Of a DNA stretch of 64,000 bases, positions 32,240 to 44,203 are shown piece by piece (positions within the stretch are counted from its first letter, which is position 1; every line of letters starts with the position of its first letter). Source of the DNA: Eutrigla gurnardus (taxonomy: Eukaryota > Chordata > Actinopteri > Perciformes > Triglidae); contig OY741268.1 of the NCBI GenBank assembly GCA_963514095.1, positions 1,898,001 to 1,962,000 of the forward strand, written 5' to 3'. The position numbers and the translations under genes are program-made. The notes under the pieces are model-generated. The model saw nothing but the letters and a program-made list of their open reading frames with translations. It did no database searches and was not told where the DNA came from.

Positions 32240-33075
32240 ATGGAAATGCGGTGGTGTTTTCCTTTAAGGGTAAAGCTCGGTTTCTTCTACAGAAACAAAT
32301 CATGTTTTTCACTCAGAGCTCGGACGTTTCTGATGTCAGCAACCTTCATGTCTGTCCTTGATTATGGTGATGTGGTGTATATGGCAGCTTCATCCAGCTG
32401 CCTCAAATCCTTAACTTCGGTCTATCACTGTGCGCTGAGGTTTATTACTGGCTGTAGTCGCCTCACCCACCACTGTGAATTATACGCAAAAGCTGGCATG
32501 CCTTCCCTCAATGTAAGACGCCATACACATTGGATGACCGTAGTTTTTAAGGCACTTCTTGGCCTGGCTCCGATATATTTATGCATGTTCCTTCAGAGAA
32601 CTGGAAGCCGCTATGCCTTAAGGTCAAATGACATTCTGCACTTCACTGTTCCTCGAGCTCGGACTGAATCGGGAAAAAAAGCATTCAGTTTTGCTGCCCC
32701 TTCTGCTTGGAATGCTCTCCAATCTGAACTGAGATTATCAGAACTTGTTTCATTGGAAACATTCTGCTCTATTTTAAGAAAACGTCAAAGGAAAACTTTT
32801 GAACAGTGCCTATGTTCTTAATTTGTTACTGTAAATATATCTTCTGCACTTTATTTGCCTATCGACTTGCACTTTAGTATTTGCTTATTCACTCGCACTT
32901 TAGTACTGAATATTTTAATGTTTTCATGTTTGTTTTTTGCTGCTTGTTTGTTGTTGTCTGTCTGTCCTGATTGTCATGACGTGTGCTGCTGCCTTTCTTG
33001 GCCAGGTCACCCTTGTGAAAGAGGTCTTGATCTCAATGGGTTTTTTATCTGGTTAAATAAAGGTTATAATAAAAA
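32240..33075 (+). pseudogene. 5'-truncated LINE: reverse-transcriptase C-terminus and 3' tail
   Basis: The frame 32240-32821 encodes FFYRNKSCFSLRAR, SVLDYGDVVYM, HCALRFITGCSRLTHHC, FKALLGLAPIYLC and SFAAPSAWNALQSELRL. This is the thumb/C-terminal region of a Jockey/CR1-group reverse transcriptase. The 3' tail (to about 33075) has cttggccaggtcacccttg, then ggttaaataaaggtta, a well-known fish LINE end. Everything upstream of the thumb is missing, as in most target-primed insertions. Confidence 0.8.
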
Positions 33076-33884
33076 GGGCAGCTTTCTGGTCAAAGCTTCT
33101 GCCATCGTTCTTCCAAACAAAACAACAACATAATTACATTACTACACACCAACAAAACTGCACTCATTACAGCAATACATGCTTCACAAATTGCAACATT
33201 GAAAATATACTCACGTAAGTAATGTATCTTCAAAACATCTGAAACTACTAGACTAACAACACATTTTAACCACATTAACCTGTAGCCAAGGGAGTAGGTT
33301 TGATTTTGAGATTGGTGGGGACACAAAAGTGCTCCAAGGCAGCACTCCTGAAAGTTTACGTTTTTTTGCATTAGCAATCATAATTTCACGTCATGAAGAT
33401 GTTATAGGTTAGATTACTTCATATTAATTAATTATATTTTATAATTATAAAATCAGATGATCATCTAGAATCTGAGGTTTTATTGTATTTCCACCACAAA
33501 TTGTCTTTGTGTTTTTAAACCTTTGCCCTCTTCTACACAAATACATGAAAATAAGAATTAAAAATAACTTTAAAAAGGTGTATCTCTTTGGCATTAAATA
33601 TTATCTTTTATTCAATATCTGTATTGTTGAGCCTCTACCTATACACCCTTGAAGTAACTTACACTTTGACTCCTAAAGAAGTCCCTTATCACTTTGATTT
33701 TCTTCAGCACACACGTACACGCATGCAAACAGACACAAACACAAATGTAAATGACACCACTGATATTAAAATCCATCTAGCTGACGTGACCCAGGAAGAA
33801 CAAATGCCGAACATGTTGACAGCTTACACTCGCAGTTGCAGATAACATGCACTGCCTCTCGTCCGGTCCAACTAGCAGGTTGCA
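33076..33884. other. no recognised gene
   Basis: AT-rich sequence with no domain, terminal repeat or convincing exon. Confidence 0.45.
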
Positions 33885-33892
33885 GGTAGTTT

Positions 33893-34418
33893 CAGTGTTG
33901 CCAGGTGAGAAATGTAGGATTATCGTACCAGAGACATAAAATTATCGTATTTTGAGGGAAATTATCGTACACCAGTCATAACCAAAATAATAAGTCTATT
34001 GATGCGCTATAGTCACTCTAGTGTTGAATAGCGTCTAACATGTTCACTCATTTTCAGCGCTTCTTCTTCCTTACTGGCTCTGCTTCTTCTTCATTTCTTT
34101 TTTTTTCTTTTCCTCACTCATGGGGCGGGCGCAGCGGACTATTCAGCCAATCATGGCCGTTGTTCTGAGGCAAACGCATACACGTCACTCGTACCTCACA
34201 TTTAGAAAAGCGATTATCGTGAAACAGATGCCTTTAGATTCACAAAAAAACTCCGACAGACAGTTGCGACAGGCTGATTACAACCAATTACAACCACACA
34301 TTCACGGAATGCTCAAATTATCGTATATTTGGTCTTTTTTGGGATTATTGATCGTACATCGTACAGTGGGCAAAATTGTCGTACAAATACGATAATTATT
34401 GTACACCTGGCAACACTG
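33893..34418. mobile_element. hAT MITE, 526 bp, with 8-bp duplication GGTAGTTT
   Basis: GGTAGTTT flanks both ends (33885-33892 and 34419-34426). The ends are CAGTGTTGCCAGGT and its exact complement. ATTATCGTA-type motifs are repeated near both ends, likely transposase-binding sites. No coding domain is present. Confidence 0.92.
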
Positions 34419-34852
34419 GGTAGTTTTAACAAGCAGAAGGAGTGGCAGTGGGCACAGCCAATCACATCTAAGTTAGCGAGAAACCGGCAGCCGATCAGGG
34501 AGCGGTATTTAGGTTAGAGGCGGGACTTCTAGCAGAGACCGACATAACCCTTTGTGTGCCATAATCAGGGCTGGACTGGCCATCTGGCATACCGGGCAAT
34601 GCCCGGTGGGCCGATGCACATATTTGGGCCGGCCCAGGACTGTCATAATTTAAAAAAAAAATTAAAAAAAAGTATATAGTTTTTAATCGACCGCAACGGT
34701 ATCTGAGACATGAAACGTGGCCCATTGGTTGATTTTCTTGAAGGACATTGGGCTAGTCCAATGAAATCTCTCAGCTCTCGTTGGCCCGCCCCTCCCCTCC
34801 CTCTTGATCATTTGTCCTGACCGGAGGTGGAGGGAGTGTGGTGGGTTTCGAG

Positions 34853-35319
34853 ATGGACGGAAAAAAACAAAAACGAAAGGGGGGAGCAGAAAAGCTGAGG
34901 GAAAAAAAAAAAAAAATACTAAAAGAGGACGCAGCAAAATGTGCGAAAATTACCGACATGTTTGCTACCACAAGCTCGGCGGTTGTCGTCGGGTCGAGTC
35001 CAGCAGTCCCGGACCCGGCGCCTTGGGCAAGTGCACAGGTGGTTGACGGAGAGGTAGCGGAGGAGGAGAAGGAGGGAGAGGAGGAGGATGATGATGACGA
35101 GAGAGACGTGACCCAGCAGCAGCAGGGACAGATTGAGGTCAGAGAGGCCACTGAAATGTTAGGAGAATCAACGTGGCATCAACAATGAAAATGTTATTGG
35201 ATGTGTACACTAAACAGTATCTGGGGAATTTGTAGGCTTATATGCAAATGGTCAACCTAGGAAATTATATACATATATAATAATATATAATATATTAATT
35301 TTATTTAGTCAGTCTTAAA

Positions 35320-35356
<37 letters not shown>

Positions 35357-38038
35357 GTGTGTTGTGTGTGTGTGTGTGTGTTTATGTATACTGCCTTTAT
35401 AGCCTTTGTTGTCAAATAATGCTTTGAGTAGATTTGGTGTCCAACTTACAGTGTTATTTATTTTAGCTTGCCATAAAGTTATAGTTTGCAGGTTACAATT
35501 AGGCCTATTATTATCACATAATATTAGTGAAACATTTCTTTGCTGAAATGGATGATTAATCATTGGTAAACAGAGAAGAAACACTAGTGACACTAACATC
35601 TCTGCCTCTCTCTCTTTCTCTGTGTTTAGTCAAGCCATGCTGTTGAAATGGGAGTGGAGGAGACAGTTGTAGACTATTTTAGTCGCCCTTCTTCCACACA
35701 GAGGGATGATTTTTTTAAGTTTCATCCTCAACAGGAGTCCACAAACCCTGTCGTCCAGAGGCTCTTTGTTAGAACAGACGGCATGGCATGGAAATGGCTG
35801 ACTTATTGTGATCAACGTCATGCTTTATTTTGTTTTGTTTGCCTTGCTTTTAGCAAGCCCAATGATCCAAGTGCTTTCATTAGAGCCATGACAGACTGGA
35901 GGCATGTGCACCAAAGAGTAGAGGAGCATGAGAGAGGCATGACACATAGACAGTGTGCTGAGGCATATTTTTTAAACTGCTCCAGAGCAAGCATTGGTCA
36001 CCTTCTTGAGGGAAGACAGCTGACAGGACACCGTGAGCAGGTTAAGAAGAGACGTCAGGTGTTGGAACGTGTAGTGGAGGTTGTCAAAGTCATAGGAAAG
36101 AGAGGCTTGAGCTACAGGCACGAGCACAATGAAGCTGCGTACACCTTGGACGTTGACAGTCTTGACCATGGCAATTTCTTAGAGCTAATTATATTGTTGG
36201 GGAAATATGATGTGTGCTTAAAAGAGCACCTCAGCAGTGTAATTGAAAAAAGCAAGCAGAGCCATGCTTCAGGCACACAAGGCAGAGGTTCGCTGGTAAC
36301 CCTCCTGTCAAAGACAACTGTAAATGCTGTAATTGATGCTATCAAGCATTTAATTAAAGAGAACATCTCTGCAGAAATTAAGAAAGCAGGATTTTTTTCC
36401 GTGCAACTTGACACAACCCAAGACATTACTGGAAAAGACCAGTGTTCAGTAATTCTGAGGTACGTCACTGATGCAGTACATGAAAGGCTGGTTGCAGTCG
36501 TACCATGCAGCACAACTACCGGACAGTCGTTTGTGACTCTGTTAACTGAAGTCCTTGAGCATCTGAAATTGGACATAGGCCAGTGCATCAGCAACTCCAC
36601 AGATGGAGCCTCTAATATGCAGGGTCAGTACAGAGGTTTCTCTGCATTAATGGCATCCAAAAACCCCACCCATCAGCATGTGTGGTGCTATGCACATGTC
36701 CTGAACCTTGTGTTGTCTGATACCACCCATTGTGTCATTGAAAGTGGATCACTTTTTGGCCTGCTGAACGACATTGCTGTTTTCATCAGGGAATCATACA
36801 CAAGAGTGAATGTGTGGGAGACCGAGAGCCAGGACAAGAGGCACAAACGCATTTCACCGATTGGAGAGACGAGATGGTGGGCCAAACATGATGCCTTGAG
36901 GAAGGTTTTCGGAAACTATGGCAGACCTGATGGCGGCCTTTTTGTTGAAGTGGTGTCCACACTCTCTGCCATAATGAATCTGAAGACACTTGCATCAAAT
37001 GCACGAAACAAAGCCAGAGGATACCGAGACGGTTTACTCCGATATGAAACTGTGCTAACAGCTCAGTTATTCCTCCGCATTTTTGAGCTCACCTCACCGC
37101 TATCAAAATACCTACAGACCGAAGGATTGGACATCCTCTCAGCACACAGAATGGTGACCACAACACAAGATTCACTGAAAAAGATAACAAGAGATTTCTC
37201 TGCTGTCAAAGATGCAGCTGACTGTTTTGTCCATTGGGCAAATGAAAAGTTAGAGGAGCAGGAAGAACTGGATTTGGAAGTGGAGGCTGCTCTGCCTCAG
37301 AAAAGGGTGAGGAAGAAGAAAGTCTTGCCAGGAGAGATGGCCCAGGATGAAAGCCTCAGTGATTCAGAAAAAGCCTATGAGGTCAATGTTCACCACCAGA
37401 TTCTTGATACAGCTGCCGAGGCCCTTCACAAAAGATTCCTCACCCATGGCACGCTGTACTCAGATTTATCCCTCCTACATCCTAAAAACTTCCACCTCAT
37501 CCACACCAGTGCTCTCCCCGAATCTGCACTTGCGGAACTCAGCAAATGCCTAGTTGTGTATGACAGCAGGGCAACTGTTGCCAATCTACAAATTGAACTG
37601 AAAAACTTGGCACAGCAATGGGACAGGCTGGTACAATCACCCTTGGATGACTACTCAACTAGAGCAGTTGAAGAGATCAGATCAGATGATCAAGAAGAGG
37701 TGGACATAACAAGCAAAACCTGTGTGTCTTGCAAAGCATGCCCCGTGTGCTGCTACAAAATCCTTCTCAGATTTAACATGCTGACTCACGCATACCCCCT
37801 ACTTGGGTTGGCATACAAGTTTTTGCTGACCCTGTCAATAACTCAGGTAGCCTGTGAGCGGTCATTTTCAACCCTCCGCTACATCAAAAACAGACTGAGG
37901 AGTTGCCTGTCTGCTAGCAAACTGGAAGCCTTCATGTTGATGGCCACAGAAAAGGATGTCCTTGTGTCCCTTGATACTGACACAGTCATTGACAGAGTTG
38001 CAGACAACAGTGAATTACTGAGGAGACTGCTTTTGTAA
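34853..38038 (+). CDS. hAT transposase with TTF-type zinc finger (zinc finger MYM-type 1-like), two exons
   Basis: The large exon (35629-38038) is open for about 800 codons. A first exon (34853 to about 35136) encodes a basic start (MDGKKQKRKGGAEKLREKKK) and an acidic tail, ending at a possible AG|GTCAGA donor. The acceptor is TGTTTAG at 35628. Domains: a TTF-type finger with PVVQRLFVRTDGMAWKW, LFCFVCLAF and HERGMTHRQCAEAYF (residues about 35-115); catalytic-fold blocks FSVQLDTTQDITGKDQC, STDGASNMQG and WCYAHVLNLVLSD (about 250-355); and the C-terminal dimerisation block ACERSFSTLRYIKNRLRS (about 735-755). It catalyses cut-and-paste with 8-bp duplications. The first-exon donor is uncertain. 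Such genes are often annotated as zinc finger MYM-type protein 1-like, but the TIRs show this is a transposon gene. Confidence 0.9.
35322..35382. repeat. (TG)n microsatellite in the transposase intron
   Basis: About 60 bp of TG units with two interruptions, lying between the two transposase exons. Confidence 0.9.
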
Positions 38039-39251
38039 GGTGAGATTTATGTTAAATAAATACATTTGTGTTACATTTGTGGATTTAATTACACTTTTTG
38101 ACAGAGTAATCTGTTTATTGCTTTGCTCTCTGCTCACTCCTCTCCTCCTCTCTCAGAGTGCCCTTGCTGCTTTCAGTTGCTCCAGTTCATAATCTTCCAA
38201 TTTCATTGCCTTGTATTCGTTCTTGAGGATTATCGGAGGGCCATTCAACATTTTCTTAACCAGTATGTATATCAGACTGTTGTCTAACTATTTCTTTATT
38301 TTAGTCATCAGTCCTGTTATAATGCAATTGGTGTGTATGACTCACTTTTTTGTCTGTCCAACTCTTTCTCTTTGAGGCTGCCCTGTCTCCCTGAGATGTT
38401 CCAGGGATGTGTCTTTCATTGGTGTGGACTTCACAGGCATTCATCACATTTGTAAGTTTACTATACTGTATAATGTTGTCATGTTGTTGTGTTCTTGCTG
38501 ACATGCACTGGGATGGTCATAAAGCCTATTAGTTTTACAGAGTGACTGTAATAAATGCAACTATCAATTATTGCATTATTTTAAAGACACCAATACTGTC
38601 AATGTATTTCTTTTGAAACAGTCTCATTCTCACTGTTATCTTGACCCACCTGGCCTCTCTTTTTCTCCCCAAAGGGCATATTGGAGTGAAGATGATCCTT
38701 TCCCTGATGTGGAGTTTCCATTTGTTTTTGTTTTTTCATTGTGAGTTTACTTACAGTAATATATTTTTTTTAATTCTAGAAGAGACAGTATCTGATCAAT
38801 CTAGCATATCTGACCTCACCTCTGCTTTCTGTCTCCCTCAGCACCAAGGTCCATGGAGCCTTTTGTCTCTCAGCATATGTAAGTTAAAATAAGCTATTAT
38901 TTCTTTGTTCAGCTAAAGATTATAATACCTTAACTGATCCCTGCTCTCTTTCTTTCCTATGTCTGCCTGTCTCTGCATCTCCCTCTCTCTCTTTCTTACT
39001 GTAGGCCTAATTGTCTTGTGTAAATTGTATTGTTTAATTAAACACTGAAAAGACATCTCTAGCAGTGTTTCTTTGACAACCACTTTCACTTCAAGATGGG
39101 AATTGTGGCACTGTGGCCATCTCCCCCAAGAAAAAGGTCTCTGTGAGTAGTGAAAGAGCGTATCAATTTTTTTTTAACATGGTTACTCTCTTCCATGTAG
39201 GCTACTGCACTTTATTTTCATTTTTGAAACTTCACAATGTGCACATACATC

Positions 39252-39299
39252 CTCTGGTATGGCGTGTGCTTACATTTGTAAGCACACGCCATACCAGAG
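39252..39299. repeat. perfect hairpin near the right end of the hAT element
   Basis: CTCTGGTATGGCGTGTGCTT and its exact complement are separated by a short ACATTTGT-like loop. The hairpin lies about 90 bp inside the right terminus. Part of the arm (ACACGCCAT) is repeated once more directly after it. Confidence 0.9.
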
Positions 39300-39397
39300 C
39301 ACACGCCATCCATATATCATGTAAATAACCATGGTGGGCCGCCAGGGACCAAAATGCCAGGGCCATTTTTTGGTCCCAGTCCAGCCCTGGCCATAAT

Positions 39398-39900
39398 CAT
39401 TGACTAAACACTATGGACAGCGGTTGTATTGATAGTGACTACACAGTAGCGGCTGAATATTGGTTGGGACGTGTCCCTAGCATCCCTACCCAATTCTACG
39501 CCCTTGCCTGTAGCTAAACCTCTCCCGCAGTCTCCTCACAAACACAATTGGCTATCATTAAAATACCACTATTTAAACTCTCCAATAAAAAGTAACCACA
39601 TAAAGTTACTCCCTGATTCATGTAAAACATTCCTTGACCCATGTCTGACATGGGTTTGGCATTTTTAACCCTACAAAAATTACTTTTACACACTAATCCT
39701 TTTAACATAGTAAATTACATAATAGCCATCTGTACACCTGGGACACAAAGTCCCAACTTCAAATATAAAAAATCAAAAAAAAATCACGTCTGTATCTTAC
39801 AATATTTAATTCTTTATTTGTTATCCTCCATCTATCTTTTGTTCAAATCCCTCAATGCTATACTGAGACTAACAACTACTATACTGTGTACAAAAATGCA
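39398..39900. other. no recognised gene
   Basis: AT-rich; no domain or terminal repeat recognised. Confidence 0.4.
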
Positions 39901-39904
39901 TCAA

Positions 39905-40075
39905 ACTGGTGGAGTGGTTAGAGTGCATGCCATGTACGCACGTACGCATATGCAGCCGGCCCCCTTTCGAATCCCGGCCGGAGGTCATTTGCTGCATGTC
40001 ACACCCCCTCTCTCCTGTTTCCTATCTGTCCACTGCTAATAAAAAGGTGTCTATGCCTGAAAAAAATCATTAAAA
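39905..40075 (+). repeat. second tRNA-derived SINE family
   Basis: A Pol III head has a box A form (TGGTTAGAGTGC) and a box B form (TTCGAATCCCG) flanked by the complementary GCCGGCC/GGCCGG stem. The body is ggtcatttgctgcatgtcac and C/T-rich sequence, followed by aataaaaaggtgt and an A-rich tail. It differs clearly from the SINE at 26048. Confidence 0.75.
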
Positions 40076-41025
40076 AAGCAAGATTGTAAAAATAAGAGCC
40101 CATAATCATGTAATAATAATGCATGAGGGACAAACAATTGCCAGCCTAGCAAATACTTAAAAAAGAACTCAAAAATTATGACACAAACCATTCTTGGTAC
40201 ATCCTTGTATAATAATTAACATACATCAGCATTCCTTTCCAATTTAATTGGCCAAAAATGTAATCCTTCGAAGTACCCTCAAACCCACACACACTTTGGC
40301 CCACAACAACATAAAAACAAGTCTGCAAGACAAGACATGCTGGAGCCAATACTTCGCACCAGATTACAACTCTGACAGTCAGTCAGATCACTCTAATAGT
40401 TTCCCAAAAATGACCTGCCAAAACACAATATACCTGAACATCACCTCATAACCCTACCTCAATACATTTAAATGACACAATTATAACCATTGCAAAGTAC
40501 TTTTGCCCACTGAATAGACAATCCACACACACAAAAACACATTCCAACCCAAAAGCAACCACTTGGCCTTCAAAATTGTCAGACTTGGGCAAGGGAGAGG
40601 ACTCAGATGCAGATTTTAGACAGGCTTTTATTTTGAATTAAAAAAACAAACAAGCACATCGCTCCACAGGGAGGAAAAACAACAAGGCTATGAAATGCTA
40701 CAAACTTAAAGGGATAGTTCGGAATTTTGGACATACGACTTATTTTCCAAGTGAGCCGTTGTGTTCGAGACGTCTGGAGATTCTTCAAGTTGCCGAGTTT
40801 GCTTATGCTATGGCTAGCGCAAGTCAATGGTTCTTAGCTAGACAGGCATTAAAAACAGTCTTGCCCACTCCACAGTGCACCCGAGGCAAATCAATTAAAA
40901 CACTAGACTGTCGATGTACATATCTGTGTTGATAGAATAATATTTGAAACAAAACTAACCTTGCATCGCATGAATCATCCATTTTTTGAGGAACTAGTTT
41001 CTCAGCAGCAGCGGAACTTTACTTT

Positions 41026-41600
41026 GCTCCGTCGGACTCAAAACTCTAAGACGCGCCACCCGAAATACTGCCCGTAAATGGGCAATCAAACTGGGCCAAA
41101 CTGTCGGGACTTATACCCCCAAGACTCTCTGAAAAGCCCTCGGAGCTCACTCAAACACCGGGCAGCCCACGGCCACGCAAAGCCACAATTAAGCACTGCA
41201 AACCCGGACCACTGCTCCGTCCGGAGAACCATAAACCCTCGGACGCGTTGCGGGGATTCCCTCCGGTAAATAGACACATGAACACAGCCGAATATTCGGG
41301 CCTCGTGCCCTCAGAGCTGGGTGAAAAGCCCTTGGACCGCAGACCAACACCGGGCTCCGCAAATCCACACATGCGGACTCTCCGTCGGACTCAAAACTCT
41401 AAGACGCGCCGCCCGAAATACTGCCCGTAAATAGGCAATCGAACCGGGACGAAATGTCGGGACTCATGCCCTCAGACCTGGGTGAAAAGCGCTTGGACCT
41501 CACCGGGCAGCCCACGGCCACGCGAACCCACAATTACGCACCGCGAACCCGGACCTCTGCTCCGTCCGTAAACCCTCGGACGCGTTGCAGGGGATTCCCT
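41026..41600. repeat. internal direct duplication (about 351-bp offset) inside the TTAA element
   Basis: gctccgtcggactcaaaact at 41026 recurs at about 41377, followed by the same order of blocks (aagacgcgcc, actgcccgtaaat, cccacggccacgc, ccctcggacgcgttgc). The copies differ by point changes and short deletions, so the duplication is old. Confidence 0.75.
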
Positions 41601-41967
41601 CCTGGCACCACCAGTCTCCGTTTGTTCGGTTCCGGTTCTCAGCTCCAGCGGGGGCTATCTCGGTCTCCACAGACGCTTGTTCACTTTCTGCCCTTTGAGC
41701 ATCCCTCTCGCACAATTCTTCCTCTGTTTATTCAGGCTCGTACAGGTACGGTTGGGTTTGGGTGGAAAAAAACTCCTCATCAGAGTCTTCAAAAGTTTCA
41801 GTATATTCTCCAAAAGTGGCCATTTCTGTGAGATTGAAGAAACTAGCACTGCAGGCTACTCTGCGTCTGTAGCAATGACAGCAGGCAAACCAACTATTAT
41901 AGAACCGGTAACTTGTGCTAGGTGATATCACTCCGCCGCTGCCATAGCCTACTAGGAAGTATGACAC
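41600..41967 (-). pseudogene. fragment of a transposon-linked P2X7-C-terminal-like gene
   Basis: Read in reverse: EMATFGEYTETFEDSDEEF, QPYLYEPE, a stop, then TEEELCERDAQRAESEQ and NGDWWCQEG. I recognise the acidic start, the PYLYEPE-type motif and the WCxC region from fish ORFs labelled P2X purinoceptor 7-like, which resemble the zinc-binding C-terminal domain of that receptor and occur in many copies. The in-frame stop and the loss of the cysteine-rich core make it a pseudogene. Confidence 0.5.
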
Positions 41968-42546
41968 GCTGCTGCTGCTGCTGAGACATAAATCCTTAAA
42001 AATGCAAGGTTGGTTTTATTTCAAACATTCTATCAACACATATGTACATCGATAGTCTGCCGTTACAATGGATTTGCCTCGGGTGCACTGTGGAGTGGGC
42101 AAGACTGTTTTTAATGCCTGTCTAGCTAAGAACCATTGACTTGCGCTAGCCATAGCATAAGTGAACTCGGCAACTAGAAGAACTGAATGAAATTTCTTGA
42201 AAACGTCTCGAACACACCGGCTCACTTGGAAAATAGGTCTTATGTCCAAAATTCTGAACTATCCCTTTAACTAGACTATTCTTGACTACCAAAAGGTACA
42301 AACAAAAGAACGCAAAAAATACAAACTTGACGGAGCTTGGCAAGGTTATGGACGACATGACAAAAGACGAAACTCACTGGCACAAGACAAGAGGAGACGC
42401 AGACTTAAATACACAGAGGGATAATGGGCAACAGGTGAAAACAATCAGGGGTGACGTCAGACTGGGGACACATGAGGAAGGGCAAGTGACCTGAAAATGA
42501 AAGGGGAGTTACTCTTTCAAAATAAATCAGGAACTTTCACAAGACA

Positions 42547-43397
42547 AAACCAAGACAAATCTAATCTAAAGAAGGCCACCTACTAAACTTAACTTAAATC
42601 ACAACATTAAACTACTGATTATAAAAATATACAATTCACAATCCATTCTAAAATGAACACACTACTCTATAATGCAGATAAATGAACACATTCTCATTGT
42701 TTTATAAACACAATAATATACCATAACTTGTACACAAAAACGTGGAATACTAATCATGGGGAATATCACAAATTCAAACTATCATGGAGCAAACAGGAGG
42801 TCAGAGCATTAAAGATCCCATATTATACTGTTTTTCATCAATTTCACACAGCTGTCAGAGGTCCAACAACACTGTATTCGATATGCATTGCCCCAAACCC
42901 ATCCGTAGTCCTGAATTTCAGCTGTCTAAAAGTTTCTCAAATGAGTTCTGCTTAGAACAGGCTGGTTCTGTGCCTGCACCTTTAAATGCTAATGAGCTCC
43001 GTCTGTCATCGCCTACTCGGAGAGAGGGACACAGCAGCATGCGCCAATGTTTATGTGGCAGTATCGCTATGGCTCGCCTATGTGGCTCAGGTGAAGTTGC
43101 TGGGTCCAGTATGGTTGGGACAGATCCTTTTACGAGGGTCAGTGTCGGGGCAAAGCCAGCTTTGTACTGACCCTCGTTACTGAAGCAGTCCGATGTGAAG
43201 TGGTTAGCACACACAGAAGCTCACCCGCCACGTTTTCTTTTATTTACATTTTATAGCCCAGTGTGAATGTGTGGGCTGTGGACATTTGAGTTTTTCTGAT
43301 TTTACCTTTTCTCTGTTTGTTCATCATGGGTAATTTGTCAACCTACAAGTGCATGTCATGAATGAGAGTTTTATAACACTGTTAACAGTGCATACTT
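42547..43397. other. unresolved; remnant of another TTAA-type element from about 42810
   Basis: ATTAAAGATCCCATATTATA at 42808 has the form of TTAA-type fish MITE ends, but I could not pair it with a right end. No gene is supported. Confidence 0.35.
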
Positions 43398-44203
43398 AAA
43401 GGGGCCCTATTATGCTATTTTTCAACAAGTTAATAAGTTATTGATGTCTCCAAACCTGGTCTTTGAAATACTCAACTGGAAAAAAACAATCGGAACATGT
43501 ACTTTGGAGTGGATCATACTGATATTTTCACCCACTTTTCAAATGGGTGATTCTGACGGGGTGTAGCCTTATGCTAATGAGATGAGATCCTACTGAGGAA
43601 GTGGTTGTGTCTCTCCGCCCCGTGCTGTCTGCGTCCAGCTTGTTGCCATGGTTATGGTTCTACGCTACAAACAAAACAGCGGTCCAGCTGTACCGCTTCG
43701 AACCGGACTCCGACCCAGAACCAGGAGCAGCTCCTGCAGAAGTTCTGACGCCGCGGATGCAGCAGGACATTTCTGAATGGTTAGTTAACATGTCTGTGTA
43801 ACGTTTTGGACGGTAACTCGATGTGTGTGTAAGCGTAGCTAGCGCCCAATGACGCTAATGCTGCTTTCTTCGCTCTATAAGTAAAGTATCTATGAGCTAT
43901 TTTGTCAGTATTTAGTCAGTATCATGTCGTCCTCCAGTTTTATGTGCTGAATTTTGAATATAGGTTGTGTGCTGTGTTTTATAAACGTGATTGTGCTCCA
44001 TCTCAACATCACGTGCCAAACTTACTGTTAAAAATTCAAACATGAAGTTTACTGCTCATCCACCTCAGCTTGTCAGCAAAGTTCGGCAGGTTACCATATT
44101 GATAAGATTTATGTTGTTGAAATGCTCAAATGATGCACTATGTTCGTCTAGGTGCAACAATGCCTTCAGACACCGAACATGTATGCTGCATGGAGACACC
44201 ACA
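43398..44203 (+). pseudogene. TTAA-type end followed by a P2X7-C-terminal-like gene remnant, two exons
   Basis: CTTAAAGGGGCCCTATTATG at 43398 has the form of a TTAA-element terminus. Downstream, exon 1 (about 43601-43780) encodes VQLYRFEPDSDPEPG and LTPRMQQDISEW, ending at a GTTAGT donor. Exon 2 (44152-44203, CTAG acceptor and GTAATG donor) encodes ATMPSDTEHVCCMETPQ. Both fit the YxFEPxSDPE / CxxMPTxxExxCC layout of the P2X7-like ORFs. The same gene family is found in the element at 41.6-42.0 kb. The hAT element at 44234 cuts off the rest. Confidence 0.5.

Larger units (their letters stand above)
34566..39389 (+). mobile_element. complete autonomous-type hAT transposon (4.8 kb) with 8-bp duplication GCCATAAT
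   Basis: GCCATAAT lies on both sides (34558-34565 and 39390-39397). The inverted ends begin CAGGGCTGGACTGG and share GGCCC-rich subterminal sequence (gggccg near 34606, gtgggccgcc near 39331). A spliced transposase gene with an unbroken large exon lies inside. A (TG)n run occupies the intron (35322-35382) and a perfect hairpin lies near the right end. Ends, duplication and open gene together suggest a recent insertion. Confidence 0.93.
40710..42266. mobile_element. TTAA-target transposon, 1.56 kb, with about 270-bp inverted repeats
   Basis: It is flanked by TTAA (40706-40709 and 42267-42270) and starts AGGGATAGTTCGGAATTTTG, with the complement at the other end. The inverted repeats reach about 40985 and 41995. 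The ends resemble those of the element at 2521 (AGTGATGGTTCGG), so the two are related. The middle holds a remnant of a P2X7-C-terminal-like gene and an internal duplication. Kolobok and piggyBac are the TTAA superfamilies; no transposase is left to decide. Confidence 0.85.
40577..42546 (-). repeat. LTR, reverse strand, split by a TTAA element
   Basis: Read in reverse, it begins TGTCTTGTGAAAGTTCC at about 42546 and ends GTCTGACA at about 40577. A TATA-like TGTATTTAAG lies near 42410 and AATAAA near 40630. The TTAA transposon at 40710-42266 interrupts it. The structure resembles the LTR around Harbinger copy 2, with a related U3/U5 layout. Flank duplication is imperfect, so the ends are approximate. 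Confidence 0.55.
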
